This document shows positions 52,054 to 59,970 of a stretch of DNA of 64,000 nucleotides, piece after piece (the stretch's first letter is position 1; each line of letters starts with the position of its first letter). Source of the DNA: Paenibacillus prosopidis (GTDB lineage Bacteria > Bacillota > Bacilli > Paenibacillales > Paenibacillaceae). The position numbers were made by a program, and so were the translations under genes. The notes beneath the pieces were generated by a model that searched no databases, was not told where the DNA came from, and saw nothing but the letters and a program-made list of their open reading frames with translations. Where the stretch lies: assembly GCF_003337375.1 (NCBI RefSeq), contig NZ_QPJD01000018.1:62001-126000 (forward strand), read 5' to 3'.

Positions 52054-53067
52054 ATGGGGAACGTTTTACCGGGGGCTACAGCCAAAAGTCTGGGGATTGT
52101 TATCGGTGCCCTCCTGCTGATTGTTTGTATTTACTCAAGTATCGCTCTAGGAGCGACAAAGGTCGGGTTCAGCGACGTCGTTCAATCGTTTACCCATTAC
52201 GATGAAAGCTCGAACAATCAAATTATCATCAAAACTTCCCGTATGCCGAGAGCGTTTATCGCGGCAGCAATCGGAGCAAGCCTGGCAATTGCCGGGGCAC
52301 TTATCCAGGCCATTACAAGAAATCCACTGGCGGACCCGAATGTGCTGGGCATCAACTACGGCGCATCATTTTTTATTGTCTTTGCGATAACCGTGTTGTC
52401 CGTCTCATCGACGTCGTCATTAATGTGGATTTCTTTTTTAGGGGCGGCGGTCGGAGCGGCTGCTGCCTACCTGCTTGGATCGGTCGGCCGGGACGGGTTG
52501 ACGCCGTTAAAAATCATTTTGGCGGGTGCGGCATTGAGCGCATTATTTTCTTCCTTTACACAAGGCATGCTTGTCCTTGACGAGCAAGGCTTGAATGATG
52601 TGCTGTTCTGGTTAACAGGCTCTGTTGCGGGACGGACGATGGAAATGCTGTCCGCCGTTTGGCCGTTCATGGCTGTCAGCTGGATCGCCGCACTGCTTAT
52701 CGCAAGGCATATCAATGTATTAACGATGGGGGAAGATGCTGCCAAAGGACTCGGACAGCGAACGCTGGCGGTGAAAATCGCAGCCGGTGCGATTATCGGC
52801 ATACTTGCAGGATGTTCGGTTGCCATTGCGGGCCCGATCGGTTTTATTGGAATGGTCATCCCGTATATTGCCCGTTTTTTTGCCGGTACCGATTATCGTT
52901 GGATTATACCGTACAGTGCCATACTTGGAGCGATACTACTTCTTCTTTCCGATATTGCGGCCCGGTTCATCGTTATGCCTGAAGAGCTTCCAGTCGGCGC
53001 CGTGACGGCGATCGTCGGAATTCCCTTCTTCATCTACGTTGCACGAAAGGGGCTCGAAAAATCATGA
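52054..53067 (+). CDS. FecCD-type siderophore ABC permease, first subunit
   Basis: A 337-residue membrane protein with about ten helices. SRMPRAFIAAAIGASLAIAGALIQAITRNPLADPNVLGI is the hallmark FecCD N-terminal segment, and AGPIGFIGMVIPYIARFF lies near the coupling loop. TGGAGAGAGGTAA precedes the ATG. It forms a heterodimer with the next gene product, which overlaps it by four bases. Iron-siderophore import is inferred from the Fur-controlled binding protein before it. Confidence 0.94.
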   Translation: MGNVLPGATAKSLGIVIGALLLIVCIYSSIALGATKVGFSDVVQSFTHYDESSNNQIIIKTSRMPRAFIAAAIGASLAIAGALIQAITRNPLADPNVLGINYGASFFIVFAITVLSVSSTSSLMWISFLGAAVGAAAAYLLGSVGRDGLTPLKIILAGAALSALFSSFTQGMLVLDEQGLNDVLFWLTGSVAGRTMEMLSAVWPFMAVSWIAALLIARHINVLTMGEDAAKGLGQRTLAVKIAAGAIIGILAGCSVAIAGPIGFIGMVIPYIARFFAGTDYRWIIPYSAILGAILLLLSDIAARFIVMPEELPVGAVTAIVGIPFFIYVARKGLEKS

Positions 53068-54107
53068 AGCATTTTTCTCCGCTTCGTCCCGGCAAACTGC
53101 CGGTTTCGATATTCCTTCATAGAAAAACGTTCTTGATTACGGTCGCATTAATCCTGGCCAATTTAGCGGTTCTTATCATTAGCACGGGCTTGGGCGATAT
53201 GAACATTAGCCCGATTGACGTCCTGAAAACGATCTTTGGTAGAGGAACCGACGATCATACCATTGTAATCCATACATTGAGATTGCCGCGTATTATTGCC
53301 GCCTTTTTAGTTGGAGCATCGCTTGCCGCGGCGGGAGCGATTCTGCAAGGCGTGATTCGTAACCCTCTCGCTTCTCCGGATATTATAGGGATTACGAGTG
53401 GAGCGTCCGTCGCGGCGGTTGCATTCATTACCTATTTTTCAGAAGTCAGCATCAAATGGCTTCCGGTCGCAGCCATGGTTGGGGCCGGGATCACATCGAT
53501 GATCATCTATTCAATGGCATGGAAGAAAGGTGTCACGCCGATCCGTCTTGTGCTTATTGGAATCGGTATGAACTTTTTACTGGTATCGTTAACGAAAGTA
53601 ATGCTCGTTTTAAGTCCGATATATTCGTCAAGCGAAGCATACATATGGTTAACCGGAACGGTATATGGAACAAGCTGGGAAATGGTCTGGGCGCTGCTTC
53701 CCTGGACGGTTTTCTTTATACCGCTCGCAATGGTGAATGCGCGCAACGTAAATGTTCTGCAGCTTGGCGATGATGTTGCGGCGGGCGTAGGCAGCGCCGT
53801 ACAGCGCCAGCGATTTGTATTGATGTGGATTAGCGTGGCGCTTGCCGGAAGTGCAGTCGCCGTAGGCGGCGGGATCGCGTTTATTGGCCTAATCGCACCG
53901 CATATGACCCGCAGAATGGTCGGCCCTTCATTCGGAGGCGTGCTGCCCGTATCCGCATTAATCGGCGGCTTGATTGTAGTCGTTGCGGATCTGATCGCAA
54001 GAACGGCTTTTATTCCCTATGACATTCCTGTAGGCGTGTTTACCGCAGGGGTGGGTGCGCCATTCTTCATTTATTTGCTCTATCGGAACCGAAATTCCCG
54101 GTCATAA
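53064..54107 (+). CDS. FecCD-type siderophore ABC permease, second subunit
   Basis: A 347-residue membrane protein with about ten helices. LRLPRIIAAFLVGASLAAAGAILQGVIRNPLASPDIIGI and GGGIAFIGLIAPHMTRRMVG show the FecCD family. It overlaps its partner by four bases. The expected third gene, an ATPase, does not follow; a shared FhuC-like ATPase elsewhere in the genome is likely. Confidence 0.94.
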   Translation: MKHFSPLRPGKLPVSIFLHRKTFLITVALILANLAVLIISTGLGDMNISPIDVLKTIFGRGTDDHTIVIHTLRLPRIIAAFLVGASLAAAGAILQGVIRNPLASPDIIGITSGASVAAVAFITYFSEVSIKWLPVAAMVGAGITSMIIYSMAWKKGVTPIRLVLIGIGMNFLLVSLTKVMLVLSPIYSSSEAYIWLTGTVYGTSWEMVWALLPWTVFFIPLAMVNARNVNVLQLGDDVAAGVGSAVQRQRFVLMWISVALAGSAVAVGGGIAFIGLIAPHMTRRMVGPSFGGVLPVSALIGGLIVVVADLIARTAFIPYDIPVGVFTAGVGAPFFIYLLYRNRNSRS

Positions 54108-54145
54108 CACCACGCGGTTTTCTGAAAATGTAACTACAAAGGCAT

Positions 54146-54184
54146 TTGACTTTTTAAACCGTTGTAACTATAATGATTACAACG
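54146..54184 (+). promoter_or_regulatory. Sigma-A promoter with overlapping operator of the Rrf2-type gene
   Basis: TTGACT (54146-54151), 17 bases, TATAAT (54169-54174). The inverted repeat CGTTGTAA (54160-54167) and TTACAACG (54177-54184) with nine bases between flanks the -10 box, as expected for autoregulation by an Rrf2 protein. Confidence 0.85.
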
Positions 54185-54198
54185 AGAGGGTGAACCTA

Positions 54199-54538
54199 AT
54201 GAGAAAAATTAGCTCGAGGTTTTCCGTTGCTGGTAATCGGACAGCTTAAAAAAGCGGGTCTGGTAAACGTTCGGGCTGGAGTAGGAGGAGCATCATTGCG
54301 AAAGGATCCGAGTGAAATTACTCTGCTCGATGTATATAGAGCGGTGGATGTCGTGGATCATAACGAGCTGTTCAACTTTCACGAGCATCCGAATCCGAAC
54401 TGTCCGGTCGGCGCCAACATCGAGGCTACTTTACGCGGTGCGATGATAACGGCACAAGAGGCAATGGAAAGGGAACTGGCTCAAGTGACTGTACAACAGC
54501 TGGCTTATAAACTTATAAACGAAAAAACAAGCTCCTAA
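54199..54538 (+). pseudogene. Rrf2-family regulator (YwnA-like) with internal deletion
   Basis: The gene starts normally (RKISSRFSVA after ATG 54199, with GAGAGGG upstream) but meets a stop after 16 codons. A second frame resumes at about 54229 with VIGQLKKAGLVNVRAGVGGASL, DPSEITLLDVYRAV and a normal YwnA-like C-terminus. Between RFSVA and the second piece roughly 30-35 residues of the winged helix are missing, and the deletion shifts the frame. No active repressor can be made. Its promoter and operator look intact, so the target gene at 54628 may be unrepressed. Confidence 0.85.
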
Positions 54539-54553
54539 GCGAGCTATTTTTTT
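54530..54553 (+). terminator. Short terminator after the Rrf2 remnant
   Basis: AGCTC (54530-54534) pairs with GAGCT (54541-54545), followed by ATTTTTTTT. It overlaps the last codons of the pseudogene. Confidence 0.6.
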
Positions 54554-54559
54554 CAATAG

Positions 54560-54584
54560 CGTTGTAACCAATATGGTTATATCA
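54560..54584. promoter_or_regulatory. Second copy of the Rrf2-type operator
   Basis: CGTTGTAACCAATATGGTTA (54560-54579) and the next five bases align with the operator at 54160-54184 at 18 of 25 positions, with the same left arm CGTTGTAAC. It lies before the NmrA-type oxidoreductase gene, linking that gene to the lost regulator. Confidence 0.7.
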
Positions 54585-54627
54585 CTCTCGGACTTTGGTT
54601 GTACCACTATACTTAGGAGGAATTAAA

Positions 54628-55524
54628 ATGAAAACAACAAAAGAAACGTTATTGGTTACAGGAGCAAGCGGAAATTTGGGCCGGCTGGCAGTCGAATGGT
54701 TACTTCGGCATTATAATGGACCAATTATTGCGACAACGCGTAATCCTGAGAAGCTTTCGGAGCTTTCCGGCCGCGGCGTTACCGTTCGCAAAGCCGATTT
54801 CGACAAGCCGGAGACGCTTGAGGAAGCTTTTGCCGGTGCACAGCGTCTGCTGCTTGTCAGTACGGATGCGATAGCCGTCTCAGGTTTACGAATGAAGCAG
54901 CATACGGATGCTGTGCAGGCTTCGGTGAAAGCTGGAGTGAAGCATATCGTATATACATCGATTCCAAACCCTGAACCGGGCTCGGCATGCTTAATTGCGG
55001 GCGACCATTACGCTACTGAAGAAATGATTAAGAACAGCGGCTTGTCTTATACGATTCTTCGCAACAACCTATACGCGGATAATTTGCTCCCATCGCTTCC
55101 GCAGGCAGTTGCTACAGGACACTATGCTACGGCAGCCGGCGACGGCAAAACGGCATATGTAACCCGTCAGGATTGCGCGAATACCGCAGCGGCGGCGCTT
55201 GCTTCCTCTTCTACGGACAAACAGATCGTAGACGTGACTGGCGCCGAAGCGCTTTCCGGCAGCGATATCGCACAAATTGCCAGTGAAATTACAGGAAAGA
55301 GCATTCAATTCGTTTCGCTAGAAGCGGCACAATTGGTTGGCATTTATGAATCCGTCGGTATTCCGAACGGATTTGCACAAGTATTAGTTTCTTTCGATAC
55401 AGCTTCCTCAAAAGGTGAGTATTCGCAAACGTCACAGACGGTTCAACAATTGACAGGCAGCGCTCCGGCAAGCGTTAAGCAATTTTTAACCGACAATAAA
55501 CAATTGTTTGCGAGTGCCGAGTAA
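54628..55524 (+). CDS. NmrA/QorB-type NAD(P)H oxidoreductase
   Basis: A 298-residue SDR-like protein. The N-terminal dinucleotide motif is LLVTGASGNLGRLAVEWLL, and VKHIVYTSIPNPEPGSACLIAGDHYATEEMIKNSGLSYTILRNNLYADNLL is typical of NmrA-like quinone reductases. GGAGG six to eight bases before ATG 54628 sets the start. By analogy with ywnA-ywnB in Bacillus, it was probably controlled by the neighbouring Rrf2 regulator, now broken. Role inferred: response to quinone or other electrophile stress. A terminator follows. Confidence 0.9.
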   Translation: MKTTKETLLVTGASGNLGRLAVEWLLRHYNGPIIATTRNPEKLSELSGRGVTVRKADFDKPETLEEAFAGAQRLLLVSTDAIAVSGLRMKQHTDAVQASVKAGVKHIVYTSIPNPEPGSACLIAGDHYATEEMIKNSGLSYTILRNNLYADNLLPSLPQAVATGHYATAAGDGKTAYVTRQDCANTAAAALASSSTDKQIVDVTGAEALSGSDIAQIASEITGKSIQFVSLEAAQLVGIYESVGIPNGFAQVLVSFDTASSKGEYSQTSQTVQQLTGSAPASVKQFLTDNKQLFASAE

Positions 55525-55544
55525 TCATTAATGCTTTATAAAAT

Positions 55545-55588
55545 GAAGCGATCAAGGGTCATTTTAGCCCTGATCGCTTCTTTGTTTT
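55545..55588 (+). terminator. Rho-independent terminator of the oxidoreductase gene
   Basis: GAAGCGATCA (55545-55554) pairs with TGATCGCTTC (55571-55580), with GGG/CCC continuing after one bulged base, then TTTGTTTT. Confidence 0.9.
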
Positions 55589-55650
55589 GTTTAAAAGTTG
55601 GCTTTGAGGGGAAAATAAGGCAACTCTGCACGAAGAAAGGCAAGAAAAAG

Positions 55651-56748
55651 ATGAATGCCACCGAAAAGATATCGGGAAACCAGCTTGGCTTCTTAATATT
55701 TACTTTTGTAGTCTCCACGCTGATCTTATCCGTTCCCGGCGTGATGGTTGCGTTTGCCAAGCAAGATGCCTGGATGTCGGTATTCCCTGCTTCAATTACA
55801 GGAATTATAAGCATTGGGGTAATGACGACACTTGCTAACCGCTATCCAGGATTGACGATAATGGAATACAGCACTAAAATCACCGGAAAATGGTTGGGGA
55901 AAATATTCGGGTTTTATTTCTCTTATTATTTGTTTTTCTTTATTTCTAGTACAGTTAACGAGCATGCCGTGTTTATTAGAACGGTTCTATTGCCTAGAAC
56001 GCCATCGTTCGTTGGGATCGTTACGATATTGATCTTAGCCGGCCTTGCTGTATTCTCCGGAATTGAGGTCATCGGAAGATGCAATGAGTTTCTTCTGCCG
56101 ATTATCATCGCTTTATTGATTCCTCTCTTTATTCTATCGATTGGGGATGCAGACCCCGGGCAGCTGAAGCCTGTTTTAGGAGAAGGAATAATGCCCGTAT
56201 TGAAAGGGGCGGTCGTCCCCTCCGCATGGATGAGCCAATTCTTTTTCATGGGATGGCTTCTTCCTTATTTGAATCAACCGCAAAAAGCGCGCAAGGTCTC
56301 GTTCATTGCACTTTTGTGCATGATTGTTCTTATCGTGATCATTGATCTTGTAGCAATTATGGTCTTTGGACCGATATCAGGCAGATTGAACTTCTCGTTT
56401 TTAAGAGTCGTTGAATACATTGGTCTTGTCGGATCCTTGGAACGTATGGAGGCACTCGCCGTCTCGGTATGGATTATGGGCATTTTCGTGAAGGTATCGG
56501 TGCTGCTGTATATGTTTTGTCTTAGTGTAAGCCAAATGTTCAACATCAAAAATTACCGGGCAATCGTCTCCCCGGTAACTCTTTTATCTATCATTGGATC
56601 GGTTTGGATTTTCAAAAGCGCGGCCGAGTTTCAAGCTTGGATTACGCTTACCTATCCGGTTTTGGCTTTCTTTACACAAAGCCTGCTGCCATTGTCGCTT
56701 CTCATCATCGATACCCTAAGAAGGAGTATGGATAATTCACTTTCCTAG
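55651..56748 (+). CDS. GerAB-type spore germination permease
   Basis: A 365-residue membrane protein of the endospore germination permease family (APC fold, about ten helices): ISGNQLGFLIFTFVVSTLILSVPG at the start and KLSVFLYMF-like FVKVSVLLYMFCLS near the end. The B subunit of Ger receptors binds the germinant in the inner spore membrane. ATG at 55651 is preceded by GAAAGG; the frame is open to 55531 but that part runs through the upstream terminator, and 365 residues is the normal length. Its 3' end overlaps by 12 bases the convergent minus-strand genes encoding the other receptor parts. Confidence 0.92.
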   Translation: MNATEKISGNQLGFLIFTFVVSTLILSVPGVMVAFAKQDAWMSVFPASITGIISIGVMTTLANRYPGLTIMEYSTKITGKWLGKIFGFYFSYYLFFFISSTVNEHAVFIRTVLLPRTPSFVGIVTILILAGLAVFSGIEVIGRCNEFLLPIIIALLIPLFILSIGDADPGQLKPVLGEGIMPVLKGAVVPSAWMSQFFFMGWLLPYLNQPQKARKVSFIALLCMIVLIVIIDLVAIMVFGPISGRLNFSFLRVVEYIGLVGSLERMEALAVSVWIMGIFVKVSVLLYMFCLSVSQMFNIKNYRAIVSPVTLLSIIGSVWIFKSAAEFQAWITLTYPVLAFFTQSLLPLSLLIIDTLRRSMDNSLS

Positions 56749-56967
56749 AATCATTTTCCCGATCGGTTGAAAAATCATTTCGTATGGGACAACCAGGCTT
56801 GGTATCGCAACTCCTGCCAGGAGGAGGGAGCCGAGCACAGCGCATACTGTCATTAAGCCGCCGTATAGGGCGGCTTCTTTTTTTTGTTGCTTTCTCAATA
56901 AAGACTGAATTCGAACTAATGACATCACGGTAACAAAAACAATATATAAGCCAATTTGAGCAATCAT
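56737..56967 (-). CDS. Small membrane protein of the germination locus
   Basis: A 76-residue protein with two hydrophobic helices (IGLYIVFVTVMSLVRI; GLMTVCAVLGSLLLAGVAIPSLV) separated by a basic loop (LLRKQQKKEA). The start ATG at 56967 shares its last base with the GerC stop codon (TAATG) and has AAGGAGATC upstream. The frame is open further upstream, but that part overlaps gerC. Small membrane proteins of this kind act as D subunits in some Ger receptors; that role is inferred from position and topology. Confidence 0.7.
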   Translation of the reverse strand: MIAQIGLYIVFVTVMSLVRIQSLLRKQQKKEAALYGGLMTVCAVLGSLLLAGVAIPSLVVPYEMIFQPIGKMILGK

Positions 56968-58142
56968 TACTTCTTGATCTCCTTTTCTTCCAGCAATAGA
57001 GGAGGACCTGCCATCCCTGTGTCTCTTATAGTAATCTTTACTGTCAAGGAGACATCTACCTCCGGAAACTGTTGATCCCACTTCTCTCTCAACAATTTCC
57101 ACTGCTTAGGCTGATCCCGGTATATGGTTTGGCCAAAACCTATAACATCCACTTTGTATTTCTTTTGGGCTTTGGTTAATAAACCCTGGACGTCGGCTTC
57201 AACTGATTTCTCCAAAGCAGCTTGCACAAGCTTGAGGTTCTCTGATTGACCGATATCTAACTTGGTATTATTTTCATATAGACTTCCATTCCCCTGCAGC
57301 AGGATATGAATTTTGATCCTGCTGCCCCGCACATCTGCGGTGATCTTACGCTTGGAATCGGTTAATACCATACCTACATTCCCGTTATCTCCGGGAATAG
57401 TGGCGGTAATTCTTCCGATTTTCATCTTGTCCAGAACCCAAAGTAATCCTCGGGTTTCCTTATTATTCAAGAAGCCGGCTAGTTTAAAATCTTTAAAAAC
57501 CGCCGCTCCTGCCAGCCGAAATATTTTGTTCGCGCTATCTTCCATTCCTTTGGAGGGAACTGCCCCCTCTATGACACCCATGACCGGGTTAATTCCTTCA
57601 CTGGCTGCTGCTATAAACAAATCCCGTATCGTAACTCCGAGTCCTGCTTTAGAGACTTCCATTTCCCTGACCGCTTCGGAAGGAACCTGCTCAAACGGAT
57701 AACGGATTTTTAAGATTTCTCTGCCCTCATTTCCCTTTGCAACCATAATAAATGTCCTCAGTCTGGTGCGCGGATCACGGCTAAAGTGATCCAGCACATC
57801 TTTTATCCCATGTCTGGCAAGCGGCTCCCCTACAAAAACAACGCTGCGATGGGCATAAAATAATCTGCGGGATAATTTATCCTGTAGATTTCGGATCACT
57901 TCGCTGGAATTTTTGCCAACTGCCGATATCATGAAATATTGTTCTTGCTTGCGTGACTTTCCCGGACCGCCTTGTGCCGAGGGAGGAATTGCGATTTGAA
58001 CAGAGCCCATTATGTTCCCGTCATCCGTTAAGTCCATCGCTGTTCCCATCACGAATGCAATATCGTTAATTTCGGTACGGTCCCAGCAACCGGTTGTGAT
58101 CAATACGATTAAAAGCAAGCCGATGTACATGAATGGCTTCAT
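56967..58142 (-). CDS. Ger(x)C-family spore germination lipoprotein
   Basis: A 391-residue lipoprotein. Signal residues lead to ITTGC with C19, followed by WDRTEINDIAFVMGTAMD, the family hallmark. YFMISAVGKNSSEVIRNLQDKLSRRLFYAHRSVVFVGE is also typical, and the C-terminal domain ends in a Lys/Glu tail. It is the C subunit of a nutrient germinant receptor at the outer face of the inner spore membrane. It lies 37 bases after the A subunit gene, and the small membrane protein gene follows with a one-base overlap. Confidence 0.95.
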   Translation of the reverse strand: MKPFMYIGLLLIVLITTGCWDRTEINDIAFVMGTAMDLTDDGNIMGSVQIAIPPSAQGGPGKSRKQEQYFMISAVGKNSSEVIRNLQDKLSRRLFYAHRSVVFVGEPLARHGIKDVLDHFSRDPRTRLRTFIMVAKGNEGREILKIRYPFEQVPSEAVREMEVSKAGLGVTIRDLFIAAASEGINPVMGVIEGAVPSKGMEDSANKIFRLAGAAVFKDFKLAGFLNNKETRGLLWVLDKMKIGRITATIPGDNGNVGMVLTDSKRKITADVRGSRIKIHILLQGNGSLYENNTKLDIGQSENLKLVQAALEKSVEADVQGLLTKAQKKYKVDVIGFGQTIYRDQPKQWKLLREKWDQQFPEVDVSLTVKITIRDTGMAGPPLLLEEKEIKK

Positions 58143-58179
58143 CCCATGCTTCCTTTCTTAGGGCTGATGGACAAGTGTT

Positions 58180-59772
58180 CTAATTTCCCCCTGATGGCCG
58201 GTTTCCTTGATTCGAATTGGATGGCTGTCCTTGGCGGACATTTGCCGAATTGTTAGTGCCTGCGGTCGAAGAACGCATAGCTTCAGCTTCCTCCCATATA
58301 GGTGCGCTGATCAATACATCCTTTAAGCTCTTATACGTAAGAGGGCCTAGTGGTGTAAAATAGGGAGTGCCAAACGAGCGAAGTGCAGTGACATGTAACA
58401 GGGTACCCAGAAACCCGAGCACTATTCCATATAACCCCAGCGTTCCCGCCAGAAGGATCATCGGGAAGCGCAATAATTGGATTCCATTTGCAAAATTAAA
58501 TCGTGGGACGGTAAACGATGCAATACCAGTGGTCGCTACGACAATGACGACCGGAGCCGAAATAATGCCCGCCTCCACTGCCGCTTGTCCGATTACCAAA
58601 GCTCCTACGATGCTTACCGCTTGTCCTACCTGTCTCGGCATTCGAACCCCTGCTTCCCGAAGCGCTTCAAACATAGTTTCCATTAATAGCGTTTCGATCA
58701 AGGCCGGGAACGGAACCGCCTCCCTGGCGGCTGCGATACTAAGCATAAGGTTGGTTGGAATCATCTCCTGATGGAAGGTCGTGACAGCAACATACAAGGA
58801 AGGCGCGAATATCGAAATGAAAATAAAAAGAAAACGAATCCACCGGACAAAAGTAGCGAAGATAGAACGATTATAGTGATCCTCACTTGCCTGCAGACCA
58901 GTCCAGAATGTCATAGGAACAAGAAGCACGAAGGGGGTAGTGTCGACGAGTATGGCTATTTTCCCCTTCAATAGTCCTGCAGCTATGACATCCGGCCGTT
59001 CTGTGCTGTTTACTTGTGGAAAAGGGGAGAGTGGTAGATCCTCAATAAATTGCTCGATATAACCTGATTCGAGTACCCCGTCAATCTGAATGCTGGTTAC
59101 CCGCTTTCGAACTTCCTCAATTACATTATCGTCAGCTATTCCATCCACATATGCAATAACCACTTCAGTTTGCGTAAGCTCTCCAACCGTATAAGCCTCC
59201 ATCTTCAATCGCGATGTTTTGATTCTGCTCCGCAACAGCCCCATATTCGTTGAAATATTCTCAATAAAACCGTCTCTAGGGCCGCGAAGAACGAGTTCTG
59301 AAGGAGGTTCCTCAGGGTTTCGTTGAACTCTCCCGTTAACGGCAACGGTCATTGCCCGGGTATCCTCTGCTGCCAAAATGGCTACTTGACCGATTAATAG
59401 ATGACGAACAATGTCAGTAACTTTTGATGTTCTTTGTATTTTTCCGAGGGGGAGAACCCGATCATCCACACCTTCAATTTCATCAGGTGCAGAATCGTCA
59501 TGAGAGGCATAGCCGGACATTAATGGCCGGAGTACATGATCGTCTAGATTCGTATCGTCGACCAAGCTTTCAAGGTAGACGATTAGCCATTGCGTATGCC
59601 CGGAAATATGGATCTTACGGAAAATAATATCGGAACAGTTTTGGAAAACCTGTTTCAAAATCAGCTCATTTTGCCCGATATCTGAAGTCAATTGGGCACT
59701 CTCGTCGTCTACAGACGGAAGCTCTTTCATCACTTGTGGTTTACTGCCCGTCCATTTCCTGAACATTTTCAA
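58180..59772 (-). CDS. GerA-family spore germination protein (receptor A subunit)
   Basis: A protein of about 530 residues: a soluble N-terminal half (QNELILKQVFQNCSDIIFRKI; GPRDGFIENISTNMGLLRSRI) then four to five membrane helices (FTVPRFNFANGIQLLRFPMILLAGTLG). A Pro/Ser/Asn-rich tail follows (VRQGQPSNSNQGNRPSGG). The start is TTG at 59772, nine bases after AAGGAGG; the frame is open to 59880 without a ribosome site. The A subunit forms the oligomeric channel of the germinant receptor. Order A, C, D on minus with B convergent on plus is not the usual single operon. Confidence 0.93.
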   Translation of the reverse strand: MKMFRKWTGSKPQVMKELPSVDDESAQLTSDIGQNELILKQVFQNCSDIIFRKIHISGHTQWLIVYLESLVDDTNLDDHVLRPLMSGYASHDDSAPDEIEGVDDRVLPLGKIQRTSKVTDIVRHLLIGQVAILAAEDTRAMTVAVNGRVQRNPEEPPSELVLRGPRDGFIENISTNMGLLRSRIKTSRLKMEAYTVGELTQTEVVIAYVDGIADDNVIEEVRKRVTSIQIDGVLESGYIEQFIEDLPLSPFPQVNSTERPDVIAAGLLKGKIAILVDTTPFVLLVPMTFWTGLQASEDHYNRSIFATFVRWIRFLFIFISIFAPSLYVAVTTFHQEMIPTNLMLSIAAAREAVPFPALIETLLMETMFEALREAGVRMPRQVGQAVSIVGALVIGQAAVEAGIISAPVVIVVATTGIASFTVPRFNFANGIQLLRFPMILLAGTLGLYGIVLGFLGTLLHVTALRSFGTPYFTPLGPLTYKSLKDVLISAPIWEEAEAMRSSTAGTNNSANVRQGQPSNSNQGNRPSGGN

Positions 59773-59970
59773 TGTAGTAGCCCTCCTTGCAGACTGACAA
59801 TGGGGTGTGTATATTATTCCATTTCTTGAAAAATGTATTCTTTGAGAGATCGATTTTGATAGGAGGGGTTTACTCCTCATTAAATGGTGAAATGAATTAC
59901 AATCGGAAGTTTTTTAGTAAACCCCTTTTTTGGACATGAATAGGGAGGCGAACTTGGTCATTATGGAAGT

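Noticed and set aside
55531..55650. N-terminal extension of the GerAB-type permease
   Set aside because: It reads through the terminator of the preceding gene; ATG 55651 gives the normal family length.
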